DNA of 13,353 nucleotides from Podochytrium sp. JEL0797 (Eukaryota > Chytridiomycota > Chytridiomycetes > Chytridiales > Chytriomycetaceae), in the NCBI GenBank assembly GCA_027596195.1, contig JADGJG010000729.1, positions 1 to 13,353 of the forward strand, read 5' to 3'. The notes beneath the pieces were generated by a model. The model was given only the letters and a program-made list of their open reading frames with translations, was not told where the DNA came from and did no database searches. The position numbers and the translations under genes are program-made. Positions 1 through 7,709 of this stretch are shown here, piece after piece. The stretch's first letter is position 1; every line of letters begins with the position of its first letter.

Positions 1-1
1 A

Positions 2-139
2 CACGACGAGTACCCGCGGTTCCTGAGTCAGGCGTATCCGTACTATGCGAATGTGGGGAGCATGATGGCTGGGTTTGTGGTGTTGAGTGCGGTGGTGTTG
101 TATCATAAGGAGACGCCGAAGAAGGGGAAGACGAATTGA
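2..139 (+). CDS. C-terminal end of an unidentified membrane protein (partial)
   Basis: The frame starting at base 2 is open from the window edge to TGA at 137-139, giving the last 45 residues. It ends in one hydrophobic helix (core residues MMAGFVVLSAVVLY) followed by a short lysine-rich tail (HKETPKKGKTN), which looks like the last transmembrane segment and cytosolic tail of a transporter or other multi-pass protein. The stretch is G-rich on the coding strand, as at the 3' ends of the other genes here, which supports it being coding. The family cannot be named from this fragment; a transporter C-terminus is only a guess. Confidence 0.5.
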   Translation, partial: HDEYPRFLSQAYPYYANVGSMMAGFVVLSAVVLYHKETPKKGKTN

Positions 140-303
140 ATGTCTCTGTGTGTGGAGGATATTTTGTTATCTCGGTGGATTTGGGATGGGGGTGTTCCGG
201 AATAAGAGATGTTTTTTAGTTTGTGGACGAACGAAGCGATTCACCATCACCGTTTTGTCCTTCAAGTTTCGAAACGTACAGTATTAGTTTTGAAGGAAGT
301 GAA

Positions 304-337
304 GAGCAGCCGTTCTTGGATGAGCACAAAAAAGAAG
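304..337 (-). pseudogene. Short remnant of a further receptor gene copy (TM1/first loop region)
   Basis: These 34 bases match 1227-1260 of the first receptor copy at about 30 of 34 positions by eye, the part that encodes the end of TM1 and the RER loop. The orientation is the same as in the intact copies. The similarity stops on both sides, and only 27 bp further right the 3' flank of the next copy begins (about 365). This is what would be expected if another tandem copy once lay to the left and was mostly lost. Confidence 0.55.
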
Positions 338-469
338 TACGAAGGAGAGGGTGGCAATTAAATTTGGAGTCGCTGCATCGGAACCTCAATATTGTCGTAT
401 ATCACTGTTGTCGAATTCAAATGACGGCCTGAATTGGGAAGGATTTGCAAACTCAAAAACGCGTTATTT

Positions 470-1328
470 TCATTGTTTAATCCCCAAAATATCAACAAAA
501 TTATGAAGAAAGGCGTGACGGTAGTTTTCTTGAAGGGCGAGAATTAAGGCAGGCATCACAACCAAGTCCAAACAGGGCCACACGCGAGCAAAAAACAGCA
601 ACACTTCCGACTTCGTGCCACCCTCCACCAAACACTTGGACGCTAAAAATCAAGAGTGGCGGGGTATACAAGATGAACAACGACGAGGACAAGATAATGC
701 ACCGAATCAGCACAATCTTTTGAACATTCAAGTACGCCGGCCGATTGGGCGAAACGCGAAGCAACGCCGAGATTTCTCGAAAAGCAGAATAGCAGAAGTT
801 TGTTACGAGAATTGTGAATAGACAGAGAAAGAACCAGGCTTGGGACACAAAGAGCTTTTGGAGCGAGGGTAGCTGGGGCATGATGCATTTTTGACCTTTG
901 AGGATCGATTCCGTTGTGGTTGGGTCCAGGAAATTCACCAAAATCCCGAAACAGAACACAAGACATAGAAGCCAGAAGTAGCGATAGAACATGCTTGCAG
1001 GCATGTCGTCGCAATATTTGATGAGGTGCAGCCTTTCGAAGGCCAAGAGGGCTTGTCCACCCCATGCAAACGAGATTAACCCGTTAATGAGCCCAGCATG
1101 CGACTTGCACAGTTCTGGTGAATATTCGGGCTCGGTCAGTTGGTAACCAGAATAGCCACCGACGACGAAGCTCAGTAAGAGGGATGAAGAGAGGATCGTG
1201 GCTGCAATTTTGCCGAATGTGTCCTTGAGCAGTCGTTCTCGGATGAGCACAAACAAGATGCAAGCAGACCCTCCGGCCCCAGTAGCTGCGATGACGCAAA
1301 TGGGGATATTCTGACGTGGTTCAAACAT
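470..1328 (-). pseudogene. Seven-helix (class-A-like) receptor, copy 1, frameshifted before TM7
   Basis: The open frame runs from ATG at 1328 to TAA at 501-503 (275 aa), intronless. Up to about residue 240 it is about three-quarters identical to copy 2 at 1628-2485, with TM1-TM6, a Cys at the start of TM3, ERL at its end and a Cys in the second outer loop (KGQKC). Around 611-617 it is 2 nt shorter than copy 2, and the remaining ~36 residues are in another frame. The frame matching copy 2 continues across the break and stays open to TGA at 470-472, and there encodes TM7 and helix 8 (VVMPALILALQENYRHA). The encoded product therefore lacks a proper TM7 ending. It is probably a young pseudogene; a sequencing error is possible although the indel is not in a homopolymer. 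Confidence 0.65.
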
Positions 1329-1627
1329 TGCAAGTCACTTTTTAATTAATTCATTGAATCAAGTCTTATCGTTGAAAAGAAGGAACGGCGGCTGCTCTTC
1401 CTTTTCTATAATCATGAAACGTTCCGATTATTAACTCCGGATTAAAAGAGGGAAAGGCCAAAGAATAAAAACCCGTAAAATGGGAGGAAAGTACAAAAAA
1501 CTTTGTAACTCGGAGTCGCTGCCTCGGAACCTCAATTTCGTCATATGTCACTGGTGTCAAAGTCAAATGCTGGCCTGAATTTGGAAGGTTGCGCGAAAGA
1601 GAACCAAAAAATATTATATATATGTTT

Positions 1628-2485
1628 TCATATTTTCCCCCAATTGTACAACAAATTCTTAGTAACTGCGTGGCGGTAGTTTTCTTGAAGGGCCAGAATT
1701 AAGGAAGGCATCACAACCAGGTCCAAAGAGGGCCATACGCGAGCAAAAAACAGCAACACTTCCGACTCATCCTGCCACCGCCCACCAAACACTTGGACGC
1801 TAAAAATCAAGAGTGCGGGGCTATACAAGATGAACAACGAGGAGGACAAGATGATGCATCGAATCAGCACAATCTTCTGGAGTTTGAAGTAAGCCGGCCG
1901 ATTGGCCGACGAGCGAAGCAACGTTGAGATTTCCACAAACGCAGAATAACAGAAGGTTGTTACGAGAATTGTGAATAGACTGAGAAAGAACCAGGCTTGC
2001 GCAACAAAGAGCTTCTTTAGTGCAGGTTGCTGAGGCATGATGCACCTTTGACCTTTGAACGGGGATTCCGTTTGGGTTGGGTCCAGCAAATTCACCAACA
2101 TGTCGTAACAGAACACTAGACATAGAGATAGAAGGTAGAGATAGAAGGTGCTTGCATGCATGTCTTCACTGTACTTGATCAGGTGCAGCCTTTCAAAGGC
2201 CAAGAGGGATTGACCACCCCACGCAAAAGCGATTAAACCATTAATGAGTCCACCAAGCGACTTGCACAGTTGTGGTGAATATTCGGGCTCGGTCAGTTGG
2301 TACGCGGCGTATCCTCCAGCGAACAAGCCGAGCAAGAGGGACGCAGTGAGGATCGTTGCTGCAATCTTGCCGAATGTGTCCTTGACCAGCCGTTCTCGGA
2401 CAAGCACAAGCAAGATGCAGGCAGACCATATGGTTCCAGCTGATGCAATGACGCAAATGGGGATATTCTGACGTGGTTCAAACAT
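1628..2485 (-). CDS. Class-A-like seven-transmembrane receptor (GPCR), copy 2, probably functional
   Basis: This is a single-exon gene of 285 aa with seven hydrophobic segments. Class A landmarks fall at the right distances. A Cys opens TM3 (QLCKS) and the Arg of ERL lies exactly 25 residues later, as Cys110 and Arg135 do in rhodopsin. The second outer loop has a Cys (GQRC) for the disulfide. TM6 has a proline (LYSP), and TM7 has a proline (VVMP) 10 residues before the Tyr of helix 8 (ENYRHA), matching Pro303 to Phe313 in rhodopsin. The retinal lysine position, 7 residues before the TM7 proline, is Ser, so it is not a retinal-binding opsin by this alignment. It should act in the plasma membrane as a G-protein-coupled sensor; the ligand is unknown. 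The start shares MFEPRQNIPICVIA with copy 1. Confidence 0.75.
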   Translation of the reverse strand: MFEPRQNIPICVIASAGTIWSACILLVLVRERLVKDTFGKIAATILTASLLLGLFAGGYAAYQLTEPEYSPQLCKSLGGLINGLIAFAWGGQSLLAFERLHLIKYSEDMHASTFYLYLLSLCLVFCYDMLVNLLDPTQTESPFKGQRCIMPQQPALKKLFVAQAWFFLSLFTILVTTFCYSAFVEISTLLRSSANRPAYFKLQKIVLIRCIILSSSLFILYSPALLIFSVQVFGGRWQDESEVLLFFARVWPSLDLVVMPSLILALQENYRHAVTKNLLYNWGKI

Positions 2486-2594
2486 AGCAAGTCACTTTTC
2501 TCATTCATTCATTTACGATTCTTCTCGAAATTTGGAATCCAAAAACTTGGAATCACTACATTTTATTCCTCCAATTCGAGAACTAGCTTTTCAA

Positions 2595-2688
2595 TAGTTT
2601 TCTCGAAGGGCGAGAATTAGGGCAGGCATCCAAAAGCAAAGTTGATCAAATCTCCCACCCTCCCTCAACGATGCACCGAATCAGCACC
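2595..2688 (-). pseudogene. Degraded 3' fragment of a third receptor copy
   Basis: Bases 2595-2632 match the 3' coding end of copy 1 (around 521-556; shared GAAGGGCGAGAATTA and GGCAGGCATC). Bases 2671-2687 are identical to 697-713 (ATGCACCGAATCAGCAC). In copy 1 these two blocks are about 140 bp apart, but here only about 40 bp, so the fragment has an internal deletion. It lies in the region between the receptor array and ENP2, in the same orientation as the receptors. Confidence 0.65.
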
Positions 2689-2942
2689 GTTTAACCCGAC
2701 AAGAGAATCAAGGAAATCTGCCAACATTGACATCGAAGAGCGCGGTCAAGGGTGTCGGTCCAACAAGGCGAACAGCTTTCCGAAAGAATCTCCACGTGGG
2801 TTACAACCTTTTGGTTACGTGGCATCTTTAACTTTTGGCTTCCCACCTCCACTTTTCAGGATCGCGACTGTGCGGTGACTGTGCGGTAGCCGTTGTTTTT
2901 TTTTTTTTTTTTGTAAACCTGGAAACTTTCTGCCGCCCCACC
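2689..2942 (+). promoter_or_regulatory. Likely promoter/5' leader of the ENP2 gene
   Basis: This interval separates the divergent receptor array from the ENP2 start codon. It contains a perfect tandem pair of the 11-mer GACTGTGCGGT at 2866-2876 and 2877-2887, then a run of 17 T at 2896-2912, and the ATG follows at 2943. T-rich tracts close to the start are common in fungal promoters; assigning a role to the 11-mer is inference. No clear TATA box is seen. Confidence 0.4.
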
Positions 2943-5598
2943 ATGCAGGTCTCGCATCAAAACAACGTCAAGATCTGTACGTACAACCCCCTTCACCTGC
3001 ATTCCCCTGTCATACTGATTACCTCCAAACAGACTCGGTAACGAGTGGAGCCAAGAGTGCCATTCCGGACTGGCTAGCGAAACGATCGAGCAAAAGTCTC
3101 AAGAACGACTTGGGTACGGAAAGCTTATGGGGAGATTTACTTCCCATCAACGGAGATGCATTGAGGAGAGAGAGCTGACCACCCCCCCCCACCCATCAAA
3201 CCAGAAGACCGAACGCGAATCGAGCTGATCCAGGACTTTCAATTCCCCGAGGCCTCTTTGAAACTCAAGTTCACTCCTGATCGCAAGCATATCATGGCGA
3301 CAGGTAAATTTGGATGGGCTGAAGAAAAAGATTCGTTTTTGGACGGATTCGTTCGCTCAGTAAGGTTTTTTGCTAACCAACTCACGTTCCAGGTGTCTAT
3401 AAACCGCAAATGCGAGTCTTTGATCTCGCCGAACTCTCCATGAAGTTTGACCGTCACTCGGATGCCGAAAATGTGGCGTTTGAGATCATTTCCGACGACT
3501 GGACCAAGAGCGTGCATTTGCAGGCGGATCGGTCGATTGAATTCCATTCTCAATACGGAATGCACTATAAAACGAGAATCCCAAAGGTGAAAAAGCTTGC
3601 ATTGTTTTTGATGTGTGGGAGTTGCGGGGGGCCCTAACTTTGTTTTTGTTTTTCTCCACACTCGGATTCCAGTTCGGTCGCGACCTCGCATACTACCACC
3701 CCAACTGTGATCTCTACGTTTGCGGAAGCTCAAACGAAATTTACCGCTTGAACCTCGACCTCGGCCGCTTCATGACCCCCTTCGTTACCTCCAGCCCCGC
3801 AATCAACACGGTCAAAATCAACCCTGCCCATGGTCTCATTGGTACCGGAGGAGAAGACGGATGCATCGAATTCTGGCACCCATACGAACGCAGATCCTTG
3901 GCTCGTTTGGACGTGTCGCAGTATCTCCTCAAACACGCGGAGGGCGAGTTGGATCGGTTCCCGGAGATTACGGCTCTGGAGTTCCATAACGATGGGCTTT
4001 CGTTTGTTGCGGGGACGGCGACGGGACATGTGTTGTTGTATGATTTGAGAAAGATGGAGCCAATGTTGGTGAAGGATCATCAGTATGGACTTCCCATCAA
4101 GAGTGTGGCGTTCCATCCGACTGGGAATGTTGTTAGTGCGGATTCGAAGGTTATCAGGATTTGGAACAAGGAAGATGTGAGTGAATTTCTGCTCTGTTTC
4201 GCGTTCAATAATTCTGATCTGGGGTGATTTTTTTTCGCAACCAGGGAAAACTCTTCACTGCCATTGAACCCGTTCATGATATCAACGACGTTTGCATTCC
4301 TGATGACTCGGGTCTCGTCTTTGTTGCAAACGAGGGTGTCCAAATCCAAACGTACTACATTCCTCAGTTGGGTCCTGCGCCCAAGTGGTGTCCATTCCTC
4401 GACAACCTCACGGTTTGTGTTGTTCATTTTGATCCAGTTGCCCAATCTCCCGATTTCTCAAACTGTCCATTTTGTTCTTTTTTTGCAGGAGGAGCTCGAA
4501 GAAAACCCCAACGGCATGACCCTCTACGACGACTACAAATTCGTGACCCGAAAAGAACTCTCGCGCCTCGCCCTCGACCACCTCATTGGCACCAACGTCC
4601 TCAAGGCCTACATGCACGGATTCTTCCTTGACCTGCGTCTCTACAACAAGGCCAAAGCGATCGCGAATCCGTTCGAATACGAAGAGTACAAGAAGCGTCG
4701 GATCGCCGATAAGCTCGAGAAGGACCGGAAAACGAGAATTCACGCGACGCGCAAGTTGCCAAGAGTCAATGCTGGGTTGGCTTTGCGGTTGCAGAAGGAT
4801 GAGGAGCGGGATTCGAGCGATGAAGAGGTTGGGAAGAAGAAGAAGAACAAGAAGAAGAATGAGGTGGATTTGTCGCAGATCAAGGAGGATAATCGGTTCA
4901 AGGGGTTGTTCGAGGATGAGGACTATCAGATTGATGAGAACAGTTCGGAGTGGAAGCTGCATCATCCGTCTGAGGTCTTCAACAAGACGATGGGGGCCAA
5001 GATGTCCAACTTCAAGAAAGTGCAGGAGAACCCGGAGGACAGCGACGATGGTGTCGATGACGATGAAGCCGAGGAGACTGGCAAGGACTACATGGGCAGT
5101 GATTTGGACTCGGAGGAGGAAGCCGCCATTTCCAAGTTCAAGTTTGATCCACGGAAGCCGACCACGAGAATCTCGCTCCAGAAACCGGAGGACAAGAGCG
5201 GTCCCTCCATGTACGAGTACAAGGACCCGAAGGACAAGGGCGAGTCGTCGTTTGCGGACCGTGTGCGCGCGGACCAGAATGCTCAAGCGGCTGGGTTTGG
5301 TCGTGGTGTGTTGAATGTGAGCACGGGATCGGCGGGTGGAAAGTCCATGACGTTCCGGCCGTCTTTCCGTGCGCGTCCTTCTCGCATGCGGTCAGGCGAG
5401 GAGCGCGAGTCGGGAGGAGGTGGTGGTGGTGATGAGCGCAAGAAGCGTGGTGTTGGTGAGCTGAGACTGCGGGCTGTGGGCGGAATGCGCGGAGGGCGTG
5501 GTGGAGGCAGCGGTGGCAGAGGGGGTGGTGGTAGAGGGGGTGGTGGTCGCGGAGGACGCGGAGGGGGTCGCGGGGGAGGTCGCGGTCGGGGCCGTTGA
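2943..5598 (+). CDS. ENP2: Ribosome biogenesis protein Enp2 / NOL10 homologue
   Basis: I place seven exons at 2943-2976, 3033-3113, 3205-3303, 3393-3586, 3673-4176, 4245-4412 and 4489-5598, all with GT-AG introns of 56-91 bp; the joined frame is 729 aa. The start (MQVSHQNNVKIY) and the body follow human NOL10 closely: RIELIQDF, IEFHSQYG, YKTRIPKFGRD, LLYDLR, VKDHQYGLPIKSV, LGPAPKWCPFLDNLT and YDDYKFVT. Residues ~1-360 form the WD40-type propeller. A NUC153-like segment (DNRFKGLFEDEDYQIDE) lies near 490-515, in an acidic and lysine-rich region. The C-terminus from about 668, and densely from 690, is Gly/Arg-rich. The family is a nucleolar component of the 90S pre-ribosome needed for 18S rRNA maturation. 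The family usually has about 690-710 residues, so the tail accounts for the extra length. Confidence 0.95.
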
Positions 5599-5705
5599 TT
5601 CTATTTTTTTCGTTAACATAAGAATCTGTTTTTTCCACATTTTTCGAATCAAACTCGGACGCAACTCGGACGATGCCTGCAACTCGTCATCACCCCCATG
5701 CTGCT

Positions 5706-5711
5706 AATAAA
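5706..5711 (+). terminator. Candidate poly(A) signal of ENP2
   Basis: AATAAA occurs 108 bp after the ENP2 stop codon, in T-rich 3' sequence. It is the only exact match soon after this gene. Confidence 0.5.
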
Positions 5712-6224
5712 CGTCGTTGTTCGACTTTCTGATGTTCTCTCGCCACCACTTCTTTCCCCTTCTTTCAATTCGACCTAAAATGTCTTGCACCCCGCGCCCC
5801 AGCCCACAAGCAAAGACACGCGCCAACGGCACAAAAAAGATAAAGTAGATGCTGGGAATGCCGTGATGATTTCTCAAAACCATGATGGACGAGTCGGAAT
5901 AATCCATTCTTCTGGGGGAAAGCGCGTGTTTCCAAATTCAATCCATTCTTTGTTCGGGAAAGTGCACGAATGCTGGCGGAGTATTCTTGCCATATTCCTT
6001 GACCTTTAGCGAAGGGATGGGGGGACAGAATCGGTGTGACCACCCGCGACAAACCGCGCTCCGGTTCTTGTCGGCGATTCCGCGCGAACCCCCATAAAGC
6101 GGATGCTAGGGGAGGTTGTGAGCTGGACATCAATTAATGCACAGATGCTTCGCGTGTCAACTCGATTTTGACCACGGACCTTTCTGTTGAGGATTTTTTT
6201 TTGCCTCCAACCTCCAAGAACATC
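5712..6224. other. Intergenic region between ENP2 and the rhomboid gene, with an imperfect direct repeat
   Basis: I see no convincing gene here. A minus-strand open frame at 5765-6133 (122 aa) has no recognisable domain and lacks the composition of the real genes. There is an imperfect direct repeat: AATCCATTCTT followed by GGGAAAG at 5901-5928 and again at 5940-5968, about 39 bp apart. The 5' leader of the rhomboid gene holds a short T run at 6193-6202. Confidence 0.5.
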
Positions 6225-7498
6225 ATGTCATCGACAGGCGATTACATTGTCAGGGCGCGCGAACTGGGCTCGTCAGCAGCAACTGGAATCATGCAGTGGT
6301 GTATGTGTGTATTTGTCGTGTTATGTTGTAATAATCGATCATTAGACGGCAAACTGCCCCTTGGTGTTGGGATCGTGCTGGGCGTGTGTTCTGTGCTGCA
6401 GTGCTTCAACACGCTGTTTACGGTGCCCGGATGTCTGTCTGGCGCTTCGTGGCTGGAAGCCCCTTTTTCGCAGTGTGAGTTGGTGGAAGATATGTTAAAC
6501 CCGTTCCTAATCCCGCTTTTACGTTCTAGTGTATACTCTCTTCATGAGCCACTTCCTTCACACCGGTACGGTTATCCGGTCCACTTGATCGACAATCACC
6601 ACTCCCCCCCCCCACGAAAAATTCAAAACAAATCCCCAAACAGGATGGTTCCACCTCCTCTTCAACATGCTCGCATTTGCTCCCATCGCGGGATACCAAG
6701 AGCGCAATATGGGCACATACCCGTTGCTCCACATGATTCTGCTTCTCTGTGCCACGACTTCGGTGATTTACGTGTGTTTGACGTTTGTTGTGGGGTTCCT
6801 GTTTCGAGGACTTTGGACGGGGTGTGTGGAGGGGTTGTCGGGGATTGTGTTTGCGCTGATTAGTTTGGAGGCGAATAAGGGGGATTTGCAGACTCAAGAG
6901 TACGTTGTTGGGTTTTTTTTGATTTGGGGTTCGCGGACTACTTATCGTTTTGTGTGGCTAGTTTCTTTGGCGTCAAGATTCCGGGATCCATGTTCCCTTG
7001 GTTCCTCCTGATTGTCACGCAATTCTTGTTTATGGGATCCTCGTTTTTCGGCCATTTGGCTGGAATCCTCGCGGGCGTCGTATGTACGTGTGAAACCCGC
7101 CATGCTTCTCGAGCGCGAATTCATACTCAATGTGTTACTGCCCCCACCACCAGTTGCCCAAGGATTCCTTGACAAACTGATGCCCGGACCCAACTATTTC
7201 CACCGCGTCGAGAGCACCCCTGCATTCGCCGTTCTTCACAACTTTCCGACGTTTGTGCCTCAGCCGGGGAGTGTGGCGCTTCCCACGTATAATAACCCCG
7301 TGCCGACGCCGGCTCAGAACAGTGCACCAGCGTATTATCAGTTGAGTTTCGATCCCTTCCCCGCTCCCCCCCTCTAAACTGGATTTTTTGTACCCAAACA
7401 GAAGAAGCAGTTACACCGGATATGGAGCTGTTGGAAACAACGCGACTGGGGGTGCGGGACAAGATCGCACCGCGTTGTTGAGTGATGGAGATATCTGA
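6225..7498 (+). CDS. RBD2: Rbd2-like intramembrane rhomboid serine protease
   Basis: I place seven exons at 6225-6300, 6346-6474, 6530-6565, 6644-6899, 6962-7083, 7154-7340 and 7402-7498, giving 300 aa; introns are 45-78 bp and the first donor is GTATGT. The rhomboid core is complete: HxxxN in WFHLLFNM (H84, N88), the catalytic serine in EGLSGIVFAL (S146), and the catalytic histidine in FFGHLAGILAG (H197). About six membrane helices are visible. The protein should cut transmembrane substrates in the Golgi/ER; yeast Rbd2 processes the SREBP precursor together with Cdc48. The cytosolic tail is Pro/Gly/Asn-rich. The last intron is less certain (donor GTTGAG, CTAAAC branch site): without it the gene stops at 7375-7377 after PAPPL. 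I prefer the spliced form because the last exon stays open, reads as low-complexity tail and contains YTGYGAV, resembling an SHP box for Cdc48/p97 binding. Confidence 0.9.
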
Positions 7499-7709
7499 GG
7501 AGTCTTTGAGAATTGAGATGAAACAACGAAATAACCGCATTGACAAAAACGCGTTTTGATTCATAAGTTTTCGCGTCCGATGACTTTGAAATAGCTTCGA
7601 GGCACAACAAGAGACACTCTGCTGGATTCCCCCTCCTCGTTCCCCCTCGTTCGTTTAGAAATTAATTGGTTGAGGTTCGAATTTGAAATGGAGATTGGAA
7701 AAAAACAAA

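Larger units (their letters stand above)
365..2505. repeat. Tandem duplication, two units of about 1.0-1.15 kb, containing the two receptor genes
   Basis: The unit from about 365 to 1345 is repeated at about 1508 to 2505. Homology includes the 3' flank of each gene (for example GGAACCTCAAT at 380 and 1525 and GGCCTGAATT at 425 and 1571), the whole ORF, and the first bases upstream of the ATG (GCAAGTCACTTTT). Start codons lie 1157 bp apart and the 3' flanks 1143 bp apart. The 1346-1507 spacer shows no match I can see and carries no convincing gene. Confidence 0.85.

Noticed and set aside
1366..1566. Minus-strand 66-aa open frame between the receptor copies
   Set aside because: It spans the 3' flank of copy 2 and unrelated spacer, and the matching flank of copy 1 does not keep the frame open.
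1628..2485. Calling the receptor an opsin
   Set aside because: The retinal Schiff-base lysine position is Ser in copy 2 and Cys in the matching frame of copy 1.
4408..5286. Minus-strand 292-aa open frame opposite ENP2 exon 7
   Set aside because: It lies wholly over a strongly supported exon and is Leu/Val-rich only because it mirrors the acidic/lysine codons of ENP2.
5765..6133. Minus-strand 122-aa open frame in the ENP2-rhomboid gap
   Set aside because: No domain, no homologue that I recognise, and no coding-type composition; kept only as intergenic.
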